NCBI GenBank assembly: GCA_036874045.1
Contig: JAZBRI010000003.1
Location: 5,654,501-5,718,500, forward strand
Direction: 5' to 3'
DNA from: Cymodocea nodosa
Taxonomy: Eukaryota > Streptophyta > Magnoliopsida > Alismatales > Cymodoceaceae
Length of the DNA stretch: 64,000 bases
Shown: piece by piece, positions 1-45,400 of the stretch
How positions within the stretch are numbered: position 1 is the first letter of the stretch
Layout: each line of letters starts with the position of its first letter
Translations under genes and position numbers: made by a program
Notes under the pieces: model-generated
The model's input: only the letters and a program-made list of their open reading frames with translations
Told to the model about the DNA's origin: nothing
Database searches by the model: none

Positions 1-30926
<30,926 letters not shown>

Positions 30927-33430
30927 ATCTGAACTATTAAAGTGGCTGTGTAGGAAAACCCAAAAGGATTTGGGAAATTGAATTGACTTTTCAAGAAATT
31001 TCCTCACTCAAAAGAATAACCTGCTTTAGAAGCTCTCCTTATTTGTTGCAGTGCGGAGCTCCTGTTCGCTCCGAGGGAATCACGTTTATTGCACGGCAAC
31101 AGATCAATGTTTGTAGCTTGAGGCTGTTCCGAGTGTTAGTTTTCACAAGTTCTGGCATGCACTTTCAACCTTCTGCACCATACATGTGTCTTCCCTTCCA
31201 TATAGATGGATATATGGAATTGACCATGGTGCTCTCGGATGGATTGCAATCAATAAGGGGAGATCTATATAATATTTATATGATCCAGATTCTGATACTG
31301 AAAGAAGCAATTCCTTTTCATTGCAATTGAATAGTGTGGTCCGATTAACAGAAGATGGTCATGTAATTTCTCTGTACAGTGACGTGGAACACCTACGTCG
31401 TAGATTGTCTTATTTTGTGCCCAGTTTTCAACACTTCCCTTGTCCAAGTTGCACTGTTTTCGGTTTTCTTGACCATTCCATTTAACTTGTGTACACCATT
31501 AATGTACATTTGTAGTGATCAATGAGCAAGGAAATTGAGATACAGACCAACTTCCCTACCCATTCGGCATTGCTTTGGACTATCACCATCTGTGGAGCTT
31601 TGATCTGTTGTAAAAAGCATTACATTACTGCTGTTGTTCCCAACAGTGGTTTCTTTTTCTTTTCCTTTTCCTTTTTGTGAATTCATTCCAGCGGTGGATC
31701 CGTGGCCCTTTGAGCGCTTCAATCTTAATGTGGGCGCTTCGTAAAATCATGTCTTAGGCTCTGTTTGATTGCTGCTCCGACCGTGATATTTACTGTGCGC
31801 ATCATGATTGAAGCGGCACACCTTTCGTCTCCCATAATGAAAATCACGGTACACCCGTGAAAATAGCCGTAGCATCTTCGAAAGGGTCTGGTGTGACCAC
31901 GTACGGTACCTGCGCTTCCAAAGATCGAACGTTATTTCCGGTGAACGACAATAATATCCTTCGAATATCTACGTCACCAATCACGCAATCGAACCAAATT
32001 CAAGGCCTGCATCTTCTCATCCCTATGTTCGTCGTCGTCGTCTGTGTTGCCATCTCTGATCGTTCGTTTCATCTTCTGAGAGTCGTAGGACGCCAGTCTT
32101 CGTGTTGGCAGGCCCGCATCTATTCCCCACCTGTCGTCGATCTTGCCCGTTACACCATAGTTACAGTTTCACTTTTTTTTAAAAAAAAGGAAAAAAAAAA
32201 CTACTTCTCCAAAAGAACTCATGCATTCTTAAAGATCTCAGACACGTCAATCTAATTGACAGATCGCCGGTATAACATTTCCAATTCTTGTATATCAACG
32301 AAAGGTTTTACGCTTTACGTTCATCACAAAACTTCAGGATAAGCAGAGAGTTTTCTCTGGTAATGCTTGCAAGCTGTTAAGATTTGAATCATGGTTTCCT
32401 CCATCATATCATGTAGAATGAAGACAGCGGTGGTTTGCCGTCGGTCAAGCTTTTTCGAAAGCGTTGCGAATCTGCCATGTTACGGTCAGTCACGGGAAAC
32501 GGTTCATCACCTTGTAGGCTCCTCCTGCTCATGACACATGCTGCAACAGTCGACCTCAGTCACATCTCCCGTTGACCTCTAATCGTATTTATCGTGGCTA
32601 GAACTTAAAACCCAGTTAAGATCAAGTACCAAAGATATATGTGCAGTTGTAAGTCTTCTACATATGTGTGCAGCAGGTATCAAGATCAAGTGGATCTTCT
32701 GTGACCTACGTACACAAGACACGAAGCTTTCATGAGGTAGAAAGGGAGTGGAGCAAGGAATTATCGTAGAAATTAATACATGCGCCGGTGCATTATGATC
32801 CATCTTCTCTGTGCTTCTATCTCTCTATGTGTGTGTGTGTATATATATATGTTTGGTGTTGTAACTTTTTCTTACTGCCTTGGGAGGGCTTATTTCCTCC
32901 TATATATGGATACTACGTACAAGAACCGTTTTTTAGAGGTATAAATTTTTTTCTAGTAAAAATAAGAGAATGTAGAAGCCACTGTATAAATATTATAACG
33001 TGACATTTATAAATATCATAATTGAGTCTTGATTAAGTTTGTTGGTATTTTGGATTTATTTTCAACATTAGAGATTCTCAAATAAAAAATTGAGGTGCTG
33101 AAGTTGATAAATATTCTTTAACAGACCCTATAAATCAATTTACAATTAAAATCGAACACTAAAATAAGGGTATGGACATTCAAGATAGAAGAATTAAGTC
33201 GGAAAGGAAATTATGGCCAATAGAAACCATTACATCATAATAAAATACATCTAGTGATAAAATACAACCTCGACGGTATACATACATAATAACCTCATCG
33301 TATATTTCCCAAATCCCTACTATTTTGTTAATTCCTCGCGTTCTAGTTTACAGATTCACATCTCCTACCGGTTAGCATTTTTTGTAACAAGACAAAAACT
33401 TTATATCTGAAAGGGGGGCTTCTGGGTAAA
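30927..33430. other. intergenic region between convergent BSK and BAH genes
   Basis: Holds the 3' UTRs of both genes. The first several hundred bases after 30926 are probably BSK 3' UTR. A GT/TA microsatellite lies at about 32829-32850. The frame at 31857-32255 (+) is not recognisable. No extra gene supported. Confidence 0.55.
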
Positions 33431-36400
33431 CTATGCTGGGTTTGCAGGCGGCGTATGACCATCCTCCGGCTTCAGACGGTTGAATGATCTCTGATTTTCC
33501 AACACGGGCATGTAAGCAGCTGTTGTCTTGTGGAATACATCTGCCGCAGGCTTCTCCGACTCACGGGGACTAACCAGCTTCTTCTCAACAGCATCGAACT
33601 TAGCAGTTGCCCACGGTGCCGTGCCAACGTTCCCAGCAACACTTGCTGTATCTATCGTTAACGAAGAGATTTCATCTCGAGAAGCGTACCATGTATAACC
33701 ACAAGCTATGCACTCCAACTGCGAGGAAAACGAAGCCACCTTAGATGTGTCCTGATCCACCACCATTAGACACATATTTTGATGATCTCATATGTGTGTG
33801 ACATACAGATAAAAGACAAACATATATACAACTTCTACCGCTCGATGATTATATACATTCTCTATTTTATTATAAACTGCAGGTGATGCATCTGCTGTGC
33901 TGGTTCCATATCATAAATGTAGCACATGTTGAATGAATGGCCAAATATTCCAAACCTCCGGGGGTTGACCATATATTTATGAGAGACCTTATGGAAACAT
34001 ATGTTGTGAATAAAAATCTACCTACACGTGGAATGCGACAAATGTCTCGGGGGTATTCAGGCACAACCAGTAAAAATGGGAAATATGTTTAAAAGGCACT
34101 TAGCAGTTATAGCCTGAGCTCTCTCAGAAGCCTAGGCAATCGCCTAAGCTACTACATCTGGTCACCGTAAGTAAATTATAAAAGTAACATTTTCTCCTAC
34201 ATATTATATGATATCTTGCAATTACCAATGTATATATTTATCATACGTGCAACTCAACACCAGAAATTTGTAATGTACAATAATAAAGAAATATTAATAA
34301 AATACAATGAGACTTTCAAATAAATAAAACAGAAATCAGAGAAAAAAGAATTATGGCAACCTAGCCTGCTTACGGCGGCACCCAAGTGGGCACATTAATT
34401 TTTGCAGCAAAATATGTGGGGCATTCATCCCATGAAAATGAGATGGCATCTATAAGCCAAAATAGTGGATTCTCCCATGGGTAATCTCTCATCCGGCTTC
34501 TTCAAAGACTACATACATTTACAATCTACACTTACTTGTGTCCATTTTTCGAATGGACTGCAAAATTCCGGTACAATAAGAATCAAGAATGAAATTACAG
34601 CAAATACAAGTAGACAAGCCGGGCTTTGTATATGACTAAACCAGATTGCTGTAATACTGTGCTGAGAAAGATGAACAAGAAGTTGAAAATGTATTATAAT
34701 ATAATTTAGTCCCAATAATCAATAACGAAATTTCAAGGCTATTGTCCAATAACAAAGCAAGAACAAAGTTGGAGTTGGAGAAAGAAGAATCACTTTTCAG
34801 CATCAGATCATTCATTTTATACTGCATACCTGATACCGGTCTCCAATTCCTGCATGGATTACATCAGCAACTCCTACTTTCCTTTCTGCACATCTTGAGC
34901 AACGGGCGTCTGTCATCTGTTGATACAAAGTCAGAAAAAGTTAGAAAAACGTAAATAAAATAAATGCAACACCATTAAAATAGTGACAAGAATTTTACCT
35001 GCATGCTTTCTGCACGCTCAGGCTCCTTGGTAGTTCTTTCGTCAGCAGTGAAGCCATCCTGCAAGCGAAAAGAAAACAAGAATGTGAAGTGCTCGTGCAC
35101 TGATTATGCTAAAATAGAAGATTACTTCATTATACATATAATGCTTAATTTTTGACACCGAAATCTCTACATCAGTGCTGATAATTCTGTTCAATGTTTG
35201 TTGAACAATTTGTGTTTGGCTTGTTAAAAAGTTTGATTTGAAAATGGCTCGATTATAAATGAACCAAGCTTGAACAAAATTTTAGGCTGGTTTAAATAAA
35301 TAAGCCAATCATGAACACTGTGCATTCAACTTGATTTAGCTCAAATAAGGTTCGATTAAAAATATATAATTTATTTTTAATATATATGCATATATGACTT
35401 ATTTCAACTTCTTGGAATTACGTTGAGGAAGTGTGGAAACTAAAAAAGATGGAACAATTTCTAACTTTGTAAGGTGTATCGGATGTAGGAAAGCATGGCC
35501 AAAGCAGAAATCTGGTGCTACAACACCTAAACAGACATGTATTAACTTGTTATGGGCTCAAGATGAAGGAAAAGAATAAATGCATTTCTTTTGTTCCTGA
35601 AAATGATGTTGAAAGATATAACCAGCAAAAAATTTGACAAAATTGCCAAGATAATTATTGTTCATGAATAACCTTTTAGGTTGATGTTGATGGAACATAC
35701 ATGGTTCAACATTTTATGAAAAGCATTGGATTCAAAATACCAAAAAATTTCAAGAAAATCCATAGAGTCTGACCGTTTGAAAGTTCATGAGGTTGAAAAG
35801 GAAAATCTGAAAGAAATTGTTGAAAATTGTGAGTAGAATTTGTCTTACTTGGACACCTGGACTTCCAACCAAACCATTGGGTATGTTTGTTTGATGCTGA
35901 TTGGAAGTTACAAAGTCGAGTTATTAGCTTTTCTGAGTTAAAGCTGCCTCACATGGGAGTTGTAATTGCTGGTTCAATTTCTAATTGCCTTCAAGAATAG
36001 GGTATACAATATAAAGTTCAAGCTCTAACTCTAGATAATGCAATTACCAATGTAGTTGTAAGTTCGTTAAAGAACAATTTCACTAATTGCGAAGAATTGC
36101 ATTTTAAGGGTCACATATCTTTCATGTAGTTGTGCACATGTGTTGAATATTTTAGTACGAAGATTTATTTATATGAATGCATGATCTTTATATAGAAATA
36201 TAAGACGTTTGAACTAAATAAGCATCTAAATGAGCCTGTTCATCTGCATGAATGTATAATGTTTAATAGAATGTCGAGCTAAACAGGCTTCTCCCATCAA
36301 TCTTGTTCAGCTCTAATTAAGCTTGATTGATTGAATGAGCATTAACAAGCTGAGCTTGAAAATTTTATTTATCAAAAGACCCAAGCTCAAACATGATTAT

Positions 36401-39400
36401 ATTGACTTCAATCGAGTCTGAGCCAAGCTCAAACACAATATTAATAATGTAAGTGAACCAAACCAAACAAAAGCATGCTCAGCTCATTTGCCATACCTAC
36501 TCTACATCTAGATGTATGTAGTTTCTCAACACGAGGCAAGAGAATCTTCAATGATAAGCCTATGAAAAAAGAGTCTAAAAGTTTTTCACTTGTAATAGTT
36601 TTGGATATTTGGTTGTCCCATTGAGAGATAGAAGGTATGTAACTAAGAACGGAGAATTCTGAATACCATTCTACTCCAGAATGTCAACTGAGAGCCGGAT
36701 GAAATAAAGAGAAAGAGAGAATCCTTTTAAACAACCTCATGAAGCCAAATGTGGATACTCTAGGATAATATAGATAGCAACAGAGACTTCATTTGTCATA
36801 ACAAAAATATTTTGATTACATCTTAGAAGTTACTTCCTTTTTTTACCATAACTATTTTAACGTGATTAAATCTTAAAACAGAAAACTTGGTATTCTGACA
36901 TGAAAGGTACACAAGGAATAGGCATGCCTTTCCTATAATACAAATATGCATTCAATAACCTGGGAAGTGAATGCTAAGTTACATACGAACGAAAAAGTTA
37001 TAAAGATCCAAAATTAAAAAGTACAGGTAATCTAAAGCAAACAGATGAAATGAATAAAAACCTTCAATTCAGCTGGAGACATATTCAGAATAATTGACGG
37101 TTCAAGCTCCTTGTTCAATAAGCGCTTTGCCAGCAGCTGATTGTTCTGTAATTAAAAGTGAAAAAATACCATGAGGAAAACTAGTAGAGAATACAGAAAA
37201 AAGTAGTATATCAAAAAAAATCTTCACAGAAAATTAGACTTTGTAAAAAATTACAGAAAAGTGGCTCATTTACAAACTAGAGAAGCAAAACAAACCTCCA
37301 GCAACTGGGGTGTACAATATAACTACATGCAAAATAAGGAACTCTAGCCAGATGATTGAGCAACATCAGTATTTAATACTTAACCAAATAACCCTGAACA
37401 AATGCTCATTACCATCCACAATGCATTTCTAGAGAAGGATTTTTCTGGATGGTTGGAAGCTCTTTCCAATCAGACATTGGACCAACCAATGTATTTTTTG
37501 CTAGACAGACAGATAAGATTTCCCTGCCTGCTTGATCCAGAGGAAATAACCATTTACTATAAACATGATACAAGTTTGCAAGTATACAACAGTAAAAAAT
37601 TTAAGTGGAATTCATTATATTAATTGTCTTATGTAATCAATAAGCAACACCTCAGTCTCTTATTATGCGGTATATTTCTACCATTTAAGAAGAGATTGGT
37701 TCTTGATTTGAAGAATTTTATTGATGATATTACTTTCTACTTCTCTGGTTGAAGTGCACCAGAGATTGGAGTTCCAAATAGTAGTGGAATTGAATTTGGA
37801 GTTCAATTTTTCATTTCCAGTGTGTTTGGTAACATCACCACTCGTCTTTTCATTTGCATTACTTGCTTGAAAAAGAAGCTGGATACTTGGCAATTCAGAA
37901 GTCTGATCTCATTTTAGTGTGCTTTAGGCATCAAGATGACAGCGTTGGCTATGGGTACCTGGGCCCTAAGCCTCATCTAGGCACCATTTTTTCAGAATTG
38001 TTATATATTTATATAGGATATATGTGAACATTTATTAGAAAACTATAATTAAACTTTAAGCAACCTAAGAAATAAATATTGCATCAACAATATATCACAT
38101 CTAAGAGTCAAACATAATAATGGAGAGGAAGTTGGAGAAAGAGATAGGAAGGCTTGCTGGAGGGGGCTACTACTGCGGGAGAGGTTGCCAGAGGAGGGGG
38201 CATTTAGGGTTTTTTTCTTTGTTTTACAAGAAAATAACCCATTAAAACTCTTATATTGCTGGATCTATAGTCAGATCTACCAAAGATCTGGCTAAGAACC
38301 TACCTAAAGACTCACTAGGACCAGATGTAAAAGTACCCAACCCCTTCAGACTTGCCTAGGTGGTGCCTAGGCAGCTGCCTCAATAAATATGATTCATCAT
38401 GCACATTCATGATATGTGTGTTGATGCACTTGTTTCCATTGCATTATCCCTTATCTTGATGGAAAATGTATTTTTTCTTATACATGTGTTGCCTTTTTGG
38501 TATGTTATTCACTAATCACTCAAGGATTAGATAGTGCAACTCTTCCAAACCTAATAAGGGAAAATTTAGTGGACATGGGTGGACATGGCAAGTATATGCA
38601 AATCTACCTCCACAGATCACAATGGACCAACCTTAATATTGCACCATAACTCTTTCGAAGTGAATGCAAAACACAAATATGTTTTATAACAGAAAATGAG
38701 GAGTTTTGTTGTCTCACCAACAAATCAAACACATTTAAAACATACCACTTCTGAAACAAATCTGCTGTTTTATTTATTTAAACTCATGTATGAATCTTAC
38801 TAGACATAGATAATAGTGCACTTTAGGAATACATTTTCAAATAAATCCTTATACTTTATATAATTTCAAACTACATGCAGGGATTTTTGATATACCCTAA
38901 TGTATGCTACTTAAATAGTTGTAGATAAGATAACTAAGACAATTCAAGGAGAAATACCCTAATGTATGCTACTTACTAATGACATAATTTTAGTTAATGA
39001 AAGTAAGATAAGAATTAGTTCTAGATTAGAATCGTGGAGAGATACTTTAGAGTCTAAAGGATTTAAATTGAGTAGGTCAAAAATTAAATATATGTAGCAT
39101 AGGTTTAACAAAAATAGGAATAATGATGAAAATATATAATTAGATGGTCATAAAATTCATAAGAGTAAGACTTTTAAGTACTTAAGATTTATAATAAAAA
39201 ACAATGGAGAAATTATAGAGGATGATATTTCTTAGAGTAAATAATATATTAGGGCTTTGAGTTATAAGTGGGTTTAGTCCCATATTGCTCATAGTGCCTT
39301 TATTTTCTTTATGTAGCCTCTGTATATAGAGGCTTTATTTACTTATGAATGAAGTACAACTTCCACCTATTTCTTAAGTTCCAACATTGTACCAAAACTT

Positions 39401-42400
39401 AAGTTTTGAGAGTTTTAAAGGTATGAAAGATTTAGGTAAGGAGGAGAGAAACCATAACATCCTCCTCCCTCTCAATCCTCATAGTGGTCTCCACCTTTAG
39501 TGAAACTTTCCCTTGCACCTATCACAATGCCCCTCCTCCTACATCAATTACCTCTATCCTAACTCCTCTGTCACCACGTAACTCATCTCTCCTCCCATCT
39601 CTTGCTTGTTTTGTGCTTCCTTCTAGAGAATCATTGCTATCTTCACCTGTGCTTGTTAGCACCACCATTGTCAACATTTCTACTTGCAAGCAAACACATC
39701 CTTCATACCCTAGTCTACAAATGCCATTAGATAGGACATTGTTTCTCCATCTTGATGATGGACTTTTCCAAAAGCCACTAGCATTGCTCAACTTCTTCCT
39801 AGTCTCCTCATTTGAGAGCATCATGAGTATGCTAACCTCTTCAAAAAAACCTCACCTCAATGTCGTTGCATGTTGTTGATGGCTCTAACATTTCCATCTA
39901 CCAACTTTGGTACCTTTTCTTGTAGACAAATGAGTTGTTGACGAAGGAGGAGAAGATAAGAGAAGGAAAGAAAAAAAAAGATAGAAAAAGAAAACAAAAA
40001 GGACAGGGAAGAAAAAAAAGAACAGAATGGAAAAAAAAGGGGGGGGAGAAGGAACTAGAGGAAGAAAATAAAAAAGGGAAAAAATGAAACAATTTGGTGG
40101 AAGTTAAAAAAAAAAGAAAAAAAGGAGAAAAAAGGGTAAAAAAATGTTTAATACTTCATTATCAATTTCCAAGTAAATTAGTTATATTTATTTTCATGTG
40201 AGTATTGATGTTACAGCAATGTTGCTTCATCAAGGTTTAATCTTTATGAGCTTTAGGGTTTATGGAATATCTTAAATTAAGAATCTATTGAGGTTTATGA
40301 AATACCTCAAGTTAACAATTCACACCTTTATTGAATTATTGATAATGTTTGTATTGTAGAAATATGTAAGCAAGTTTTCTTAGAATGTGCAGGTGCACAT
40401 ATGTTGACCTAGTTCAATGATGTCAACAATGTATTAGTATTTATACCTATTCTTTAGTATGATCAACTAAGTTTTAACTTTTTTTTTGCTTGCACAATAT
40501 GGTTACTACTTGTTGTATCCATTTGCCATGCATCTCCTTGTTTATTTTATTCTACTTTGCTTATGTATGAGTTTGTTGTAATTTGGATGCTTCAACTTAA
40601 AAGAGTGTTAAAAGTAAATAATGTATTAAGGTTTGTATTGTAAGTCTATTTAGACTCATATTACTTATGATCTCTTTGTCTTTATGTAGTTTCTATATGT
40701 AGAAGTCTTGTTTGTTTACAAATGAAATACAACTTCCACTTATTTCTTATGTTCCAATAATATTCATAGGTTTAAAATAAGGTAGATAAAATGGAGAAAC
40801 GCTTTTAGAGTATTTGATGATAGAGGATACCCTTAAAATTAAAAGGAGGATTCTATAAAACTGCTACTCATCCAACTATACTTTAACTCAAAATAATAAA
40901 TTGTAAACCATGACCATATGTAAAAAGTTAGTGTTGTAGAGATGCAAATGCTTAAATAGATGAGTATTAATACTATAAGAGATAAGCTAAAAAACTATTT
41001 TATTGAAAATAGCATAGGAGTTACATTAGAGAAAATCGACTTAGGTAGTTTGGCATATCCAAAGGAGACAAAAGTAACCTATTAAAAGAGGAAAATTAAT
41101 TGGTGCAGAAAAAGCTAAAAGTAGAGGAAGATAGAAAATTACTGGGTTAGAAATTGTCAGAAAAGATATAAATTTACATAATTTAACCATAGATAGAAAT
41201 ACATGGAAGAAAAGGACTCATGTGCCTGACTCTATGAAGTGACATTATAGTTTAGATTGTTGTTATTGTTATACAATCTTATTTCATTTTACGAAGTTGC
41301 TTTCTGAAAGGTTAAGGTACGAAGTATTTGACTGAGATGGTACAAGTAAATCGAAGGCTACCTAAACCATAGATAATTAGTTGTTATCAATTTTCCTGTT
41401 GGAAATTGTTTTATAATGCAAAGTAAATGACAGAAAAAATAAAATTTTTCCATCATTCCAATCATCTGATAAACAGAATAAACAACGTATCTAATATTCA
41501 TGCATGTGCCTTGCAGATCATAAATGGTGATTGTTAAGATAATAGTCCTACATGGACTAGTTTAAAAAATATATATACATTAATATAGAAAGAGACCTCT
41601 TCACTCACAACCAATTGATTTTAAAATAGATGTTTATATTTTAACATGGTATCAAAGAAAAAAAAATCCTAGTAAGCCCACACATCTATCTGAAAATTAC
41701 ACTTGTATAACTTAAAGAAGGTTACAAGTGAGGAGAGTTAAAATAATAGTCTTGCATGGACTAGTTTAAAATAAAAATACACATTAATATAGAAATAAAC
41801 CTCTCCACTCGTAGTCAATTGTTTTTAAGATGGATGTCAATATATCAATAGTGACAAGTAAATGAATCCAAAGAATGATATTTAACTAAATATATCTTAA
41901 AAATCACTACAAGGAAGACTACATGCTGCCCCTCATGCAATAAGAATAATGAAGACACACAATTGCAAGCTTGCATCTGCTAGACGATGTGAAACAAGGA
42001 ATAGATCAATAAATGCTCACATCTTCTGCGGTACCCTTTCACAAGGTTCCTCCTAGATAATTTCGGAAGATAGGACCCAGGAAGAGAAGAAATGTAAGTA
42101 TATCAAATGATCAAAGCTTGATGTATCTTGGTTACTCAATTCCTGTCAACTACTCCATTTTCACAATTATCTACTTGTCTCCTTACTTATTCCATCCCTT
42201 AAATAAGCATGCAATTTGTGCCAAAATTTCCAATAAAAACCTCATCATAATTACAAGTTGCAAATTACAATGAAGTATTCAATAAACAAGTGAAGATTTG
42301 AAGTGAGTATTGTATGCATGTTTTTATTTTCATTTAGATAGCAAAATTCTGAAAGCAGAACTTCTACAACTAGCCGCCTGATATGAATGCCAATGATGAA

Positions 42401-45400
42401 AATGGTATTTGTTAAACATAACAAAATGTAAATCCCAGGGATTTCTCAATAGAATTAGCACAACAGTAACGCATTTGATTTCTCAATAGAATCGTATCAT
42501 AGGAATAACATGAAGAAATGCATTTGATTATAAATATTAAAAATAGCAAAATAGAAAAAACTTGGTGCATTGTAGTATAACCTTTAGGTTAAAATCAAGT
42601 TGCCGCATTTTCTGGTTATACTTCTGAAAATCAGATCCAAGTGCCTCATTTGCAGTCTTCTCAAGACCAGTTACCGCTGGAATAGCATCATCTGGCCATA
42701 AAAATTTTTGATCCGCCTATATTGAATAATAGAATGAAAAGAAAATGTCAGAAATAAATATTCAACATTTGATGAAAGTTTACAAGGGCAAGATAGTGGA
42801 AAAGGAAAGACCAAAACCAAAATATGAGCCATGCAGTCAGCTTAGTGGCCTTTTTATTTAAGAAGAAGAAGCTTAGTGGCTAAAATTACTAAACAAAAAA
42901 CAAAGATGCAGTAGCAAAATCATTTTCCTCAGGTGACAGCCATAAATACTGCTTTGTGTAAACAGTTGAATTTATTTAGATATAGAAATTTAATAATGAC
43001 AAAAGAATACCTGGAGTCTGTTCACTTCCTTGTCTTCAGATCCATTAACAGTACCCAAAGATTTGTCGGAATGAAGATTACTTGCTTCTTTGACATCTTC
43101 TGAGTTACTCTTCTTTGCATTACATAAATACTTGATTCCTTGGAGAAGTTTCTCTAACCATTTATCACGATGTGAAACCCCAGTCAATGCTTTAAAGTTA
43201 GATAAGAAGCAATAGTACTCAGAAGCATCACCGGGGCAGCTTCCTGGTGTATTAGATTTTACCATGGTGGTGGTATCATCATTCCTTGATACATCAATGG
43301 AGGGTAAAATTTTTCTTCGTAGATTCCGTTTAGCTTTCTGTGGATCCTCTTGATCAGCAGCAACAGGTTCCTCCATTTCAATGTCTGGGAGTTCACCTAT
43401 ACGTTCTCTTGTTTTTTGTACGAGACTATCAATCTCACTCTGATTCACCTCCTTGTAGTCTTTGTCTGTTAGCTTCCAGAGTTTCCTCTCAACAGTATCA
43501 TAAACCCTTTGGACAATAAAACCTGGATGTTGTGTGCGAAGAGGCAGCTGCTTATGAAGAGGAACAAAATGCACCACACACTTGTGCATGACAGATTCAG
43601 CAGGCACATCATCTAGATGGAAGCTGTAAAAGAGCTCACGGGTGTCACGTGCTTGCCAACTTCCACCTCCCTTCTTTTCTGCTTCCTCTGGTCGATAAAA
43701 CCACTGTCCAGTAACCACTACACCATTTTCTGAATCTTGTGTAATGTCCTGCACACACCATTTAGATAATTTTAGGAAACACAACATCCTTTGCAGCTAA
43801 AACATGCAATTGGAATAAATCATAGTTATCAAAAAGAATTGTGATGCCAAGACAACAACCCCTCTAAAAGATGAGAGGTAAAAGGCAACTGCCTGATTGA
43901 TGCAAGGTGATATTTTATGAAAGGCGATGTTTTATGAAATTTAAATAAATAAACTAGGCATCCAAACATATAAACTAGTCATCTCAGGCAACATTTAACA
44001 ACACCTTAAGAACATAAGAGTAAATACAGAATAAAACCTCCACCAGATAATACAAGTCACACAAACACAACAAATTAATATGCCAAATTCACATAAGAAC
44101 TTGAACTTGCAGAGTTGATGAACCAAAAGTAGAAAACAACCAATAATAGACCTTCTCAAGGAAGCATTCAAACCTAACCTCTCGAATTAATAGATCAATT
44201 TGATTCTCTTACAAAGTGTAATAGTAATTTCCAAGGGCATTATAAGAAAATCATTAGTGCATGTTTGAACCAGAAAGCACAAATAGAACAAGTAAAATAT
44301 AAACATTGATCATACTGTCTAGAGTCAAAATGTTAAAATGCACGTATTCTGGAGTTGAAGAAAAAATCATGTATTCATAGCTTAACTATGAAAAGCTTAT
44401 CTGCCACATCCTTCATAAAGCACATCTCACAAGAAACACCTACAGAAACAGTGGTTCCTCATTGAGTAGTTGGACTATCTCTTCGTCAACTGGATCAATA
44501 TGTTTGAAAAATGGAACTGGAAGAGAAGAATTGAAATTGTCTGATACCCCAAACAAAATTTTAAAATTTGAATAGTTCAAATCAATAAATTTCCATATTC
44601 CTTATGAGTTAACTTACTAAATACAGTTAATTTAATTAGATACTGTTACCACCATAGAACCATCTGATTTTATAGTTATTGATTTAAGCACAAGTTTGAC
44701 TTCCCCAAATAAAAGCAGAAATTGAAGATATTTTTCCACCTAGCCCATTTAAGTGTTTTTCCAAATAAGCGATTCCAAATGCAAGTGCTTATCCAACTTA
44801 TGGAAAAAAACAGTGAAGCACGTAATAATTCATTTCACTGCTGATTCAGTAAACTATTCCCCCCAATCTGCTTATTCAATAAGTTAGCTCTTTTTCAAAT
44901 AAGCTGAAACTCGACAAGTACTTCCAATGCAACTTAATGTTGGAATCTGTGATATAAAACCAACACATCATGGAGCTTTACATTCATGATGACCATTAAC
45001 AAGAGGATGAAACATTGCAAGAAAATACACCTCGACTAAAATTCTACAGAATCACAACAAACACACCCAAAAAAGTATGAGAGGAAGGGGAAAATTAACC
45101 TTAATGATGGCAACATAGGGCTTCTGACTGGTTTCCTCTGGAGAAAGCAACACTGGGTCGTCCTGCAGACCACAATCAAAACCAACCGCCATCAACAAAA
45201 GAAAAAACAAATATCAAATACAGGAAGAGACAGCTTTGACGAGAAGGAAATGGACTAACAAGCTCGAACTGGTTTCCGTCGAATTCGAACGCGTTAAAGT
45301 GGTTCTTCTTCCTCCTCCCCTTTCCGGAAACCCTAACGACTTCCCCAATCGGCTTCGCGTCCTCTACAACCTGCTCTTCCACCTTCTCTCCTCTCGCTTC

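Larger units (their letters stand above)
39230..40759 (+). mobile_element. 1.5-kb non-autonomous LTR element (D) inside the LINE
   Basis: Perfect target duplication ATATT at 39225-39229 and 40760-40764. LTRs 39230-39386 and 40606-40759 share AGTAAATAATRTATTAGGG-like starts, TTTATGTAG and ACTTCCAC-TATTTCTTA-GTTCCAA. The likely primer-binding site is TTGTACCAAAACTT after the first LTR; GCTTCAACTTAAAAGAG precedes the second. The interior has no gag or pol; the frame at 39484-39879 is serine/proline-rich and matches nothing I know. Confidence 0.8.
38955..41280 (+). mobile_element. RTE-type LINE 3' fragment, split by an LTR element
   Basis: Two halves, 38955-39229 and 40765-41280, join across the LTR element at 39230-40759. 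The first reads SRLESWRDTLESKGFKLSRS, DGHKIHKSKTFKYL and NNGEIIEDDIS (the region after the YADD box of plant RTE reverse transcriptase). The second reads IHRFKIR-IKW, MPLKIKRRIL-like, IRDKLKN, VRKDINLHNLTIDRNTWKKR and THVPDSMK, the family C-terminus. It ends in a TTG/TTA-rich tail (TTGTTGTTATTGTTA), as RTE elements do. Stops throughout. Antisense to the host gene. Confidence 0.8.

Noticed and set aside
39484..39879. 131-codon frame in element D (and its 100-codon shadow)
   Set aside because: Ser/Pro/Leu-rich, inside a non-autonomous LTR element, no gag signature seen.
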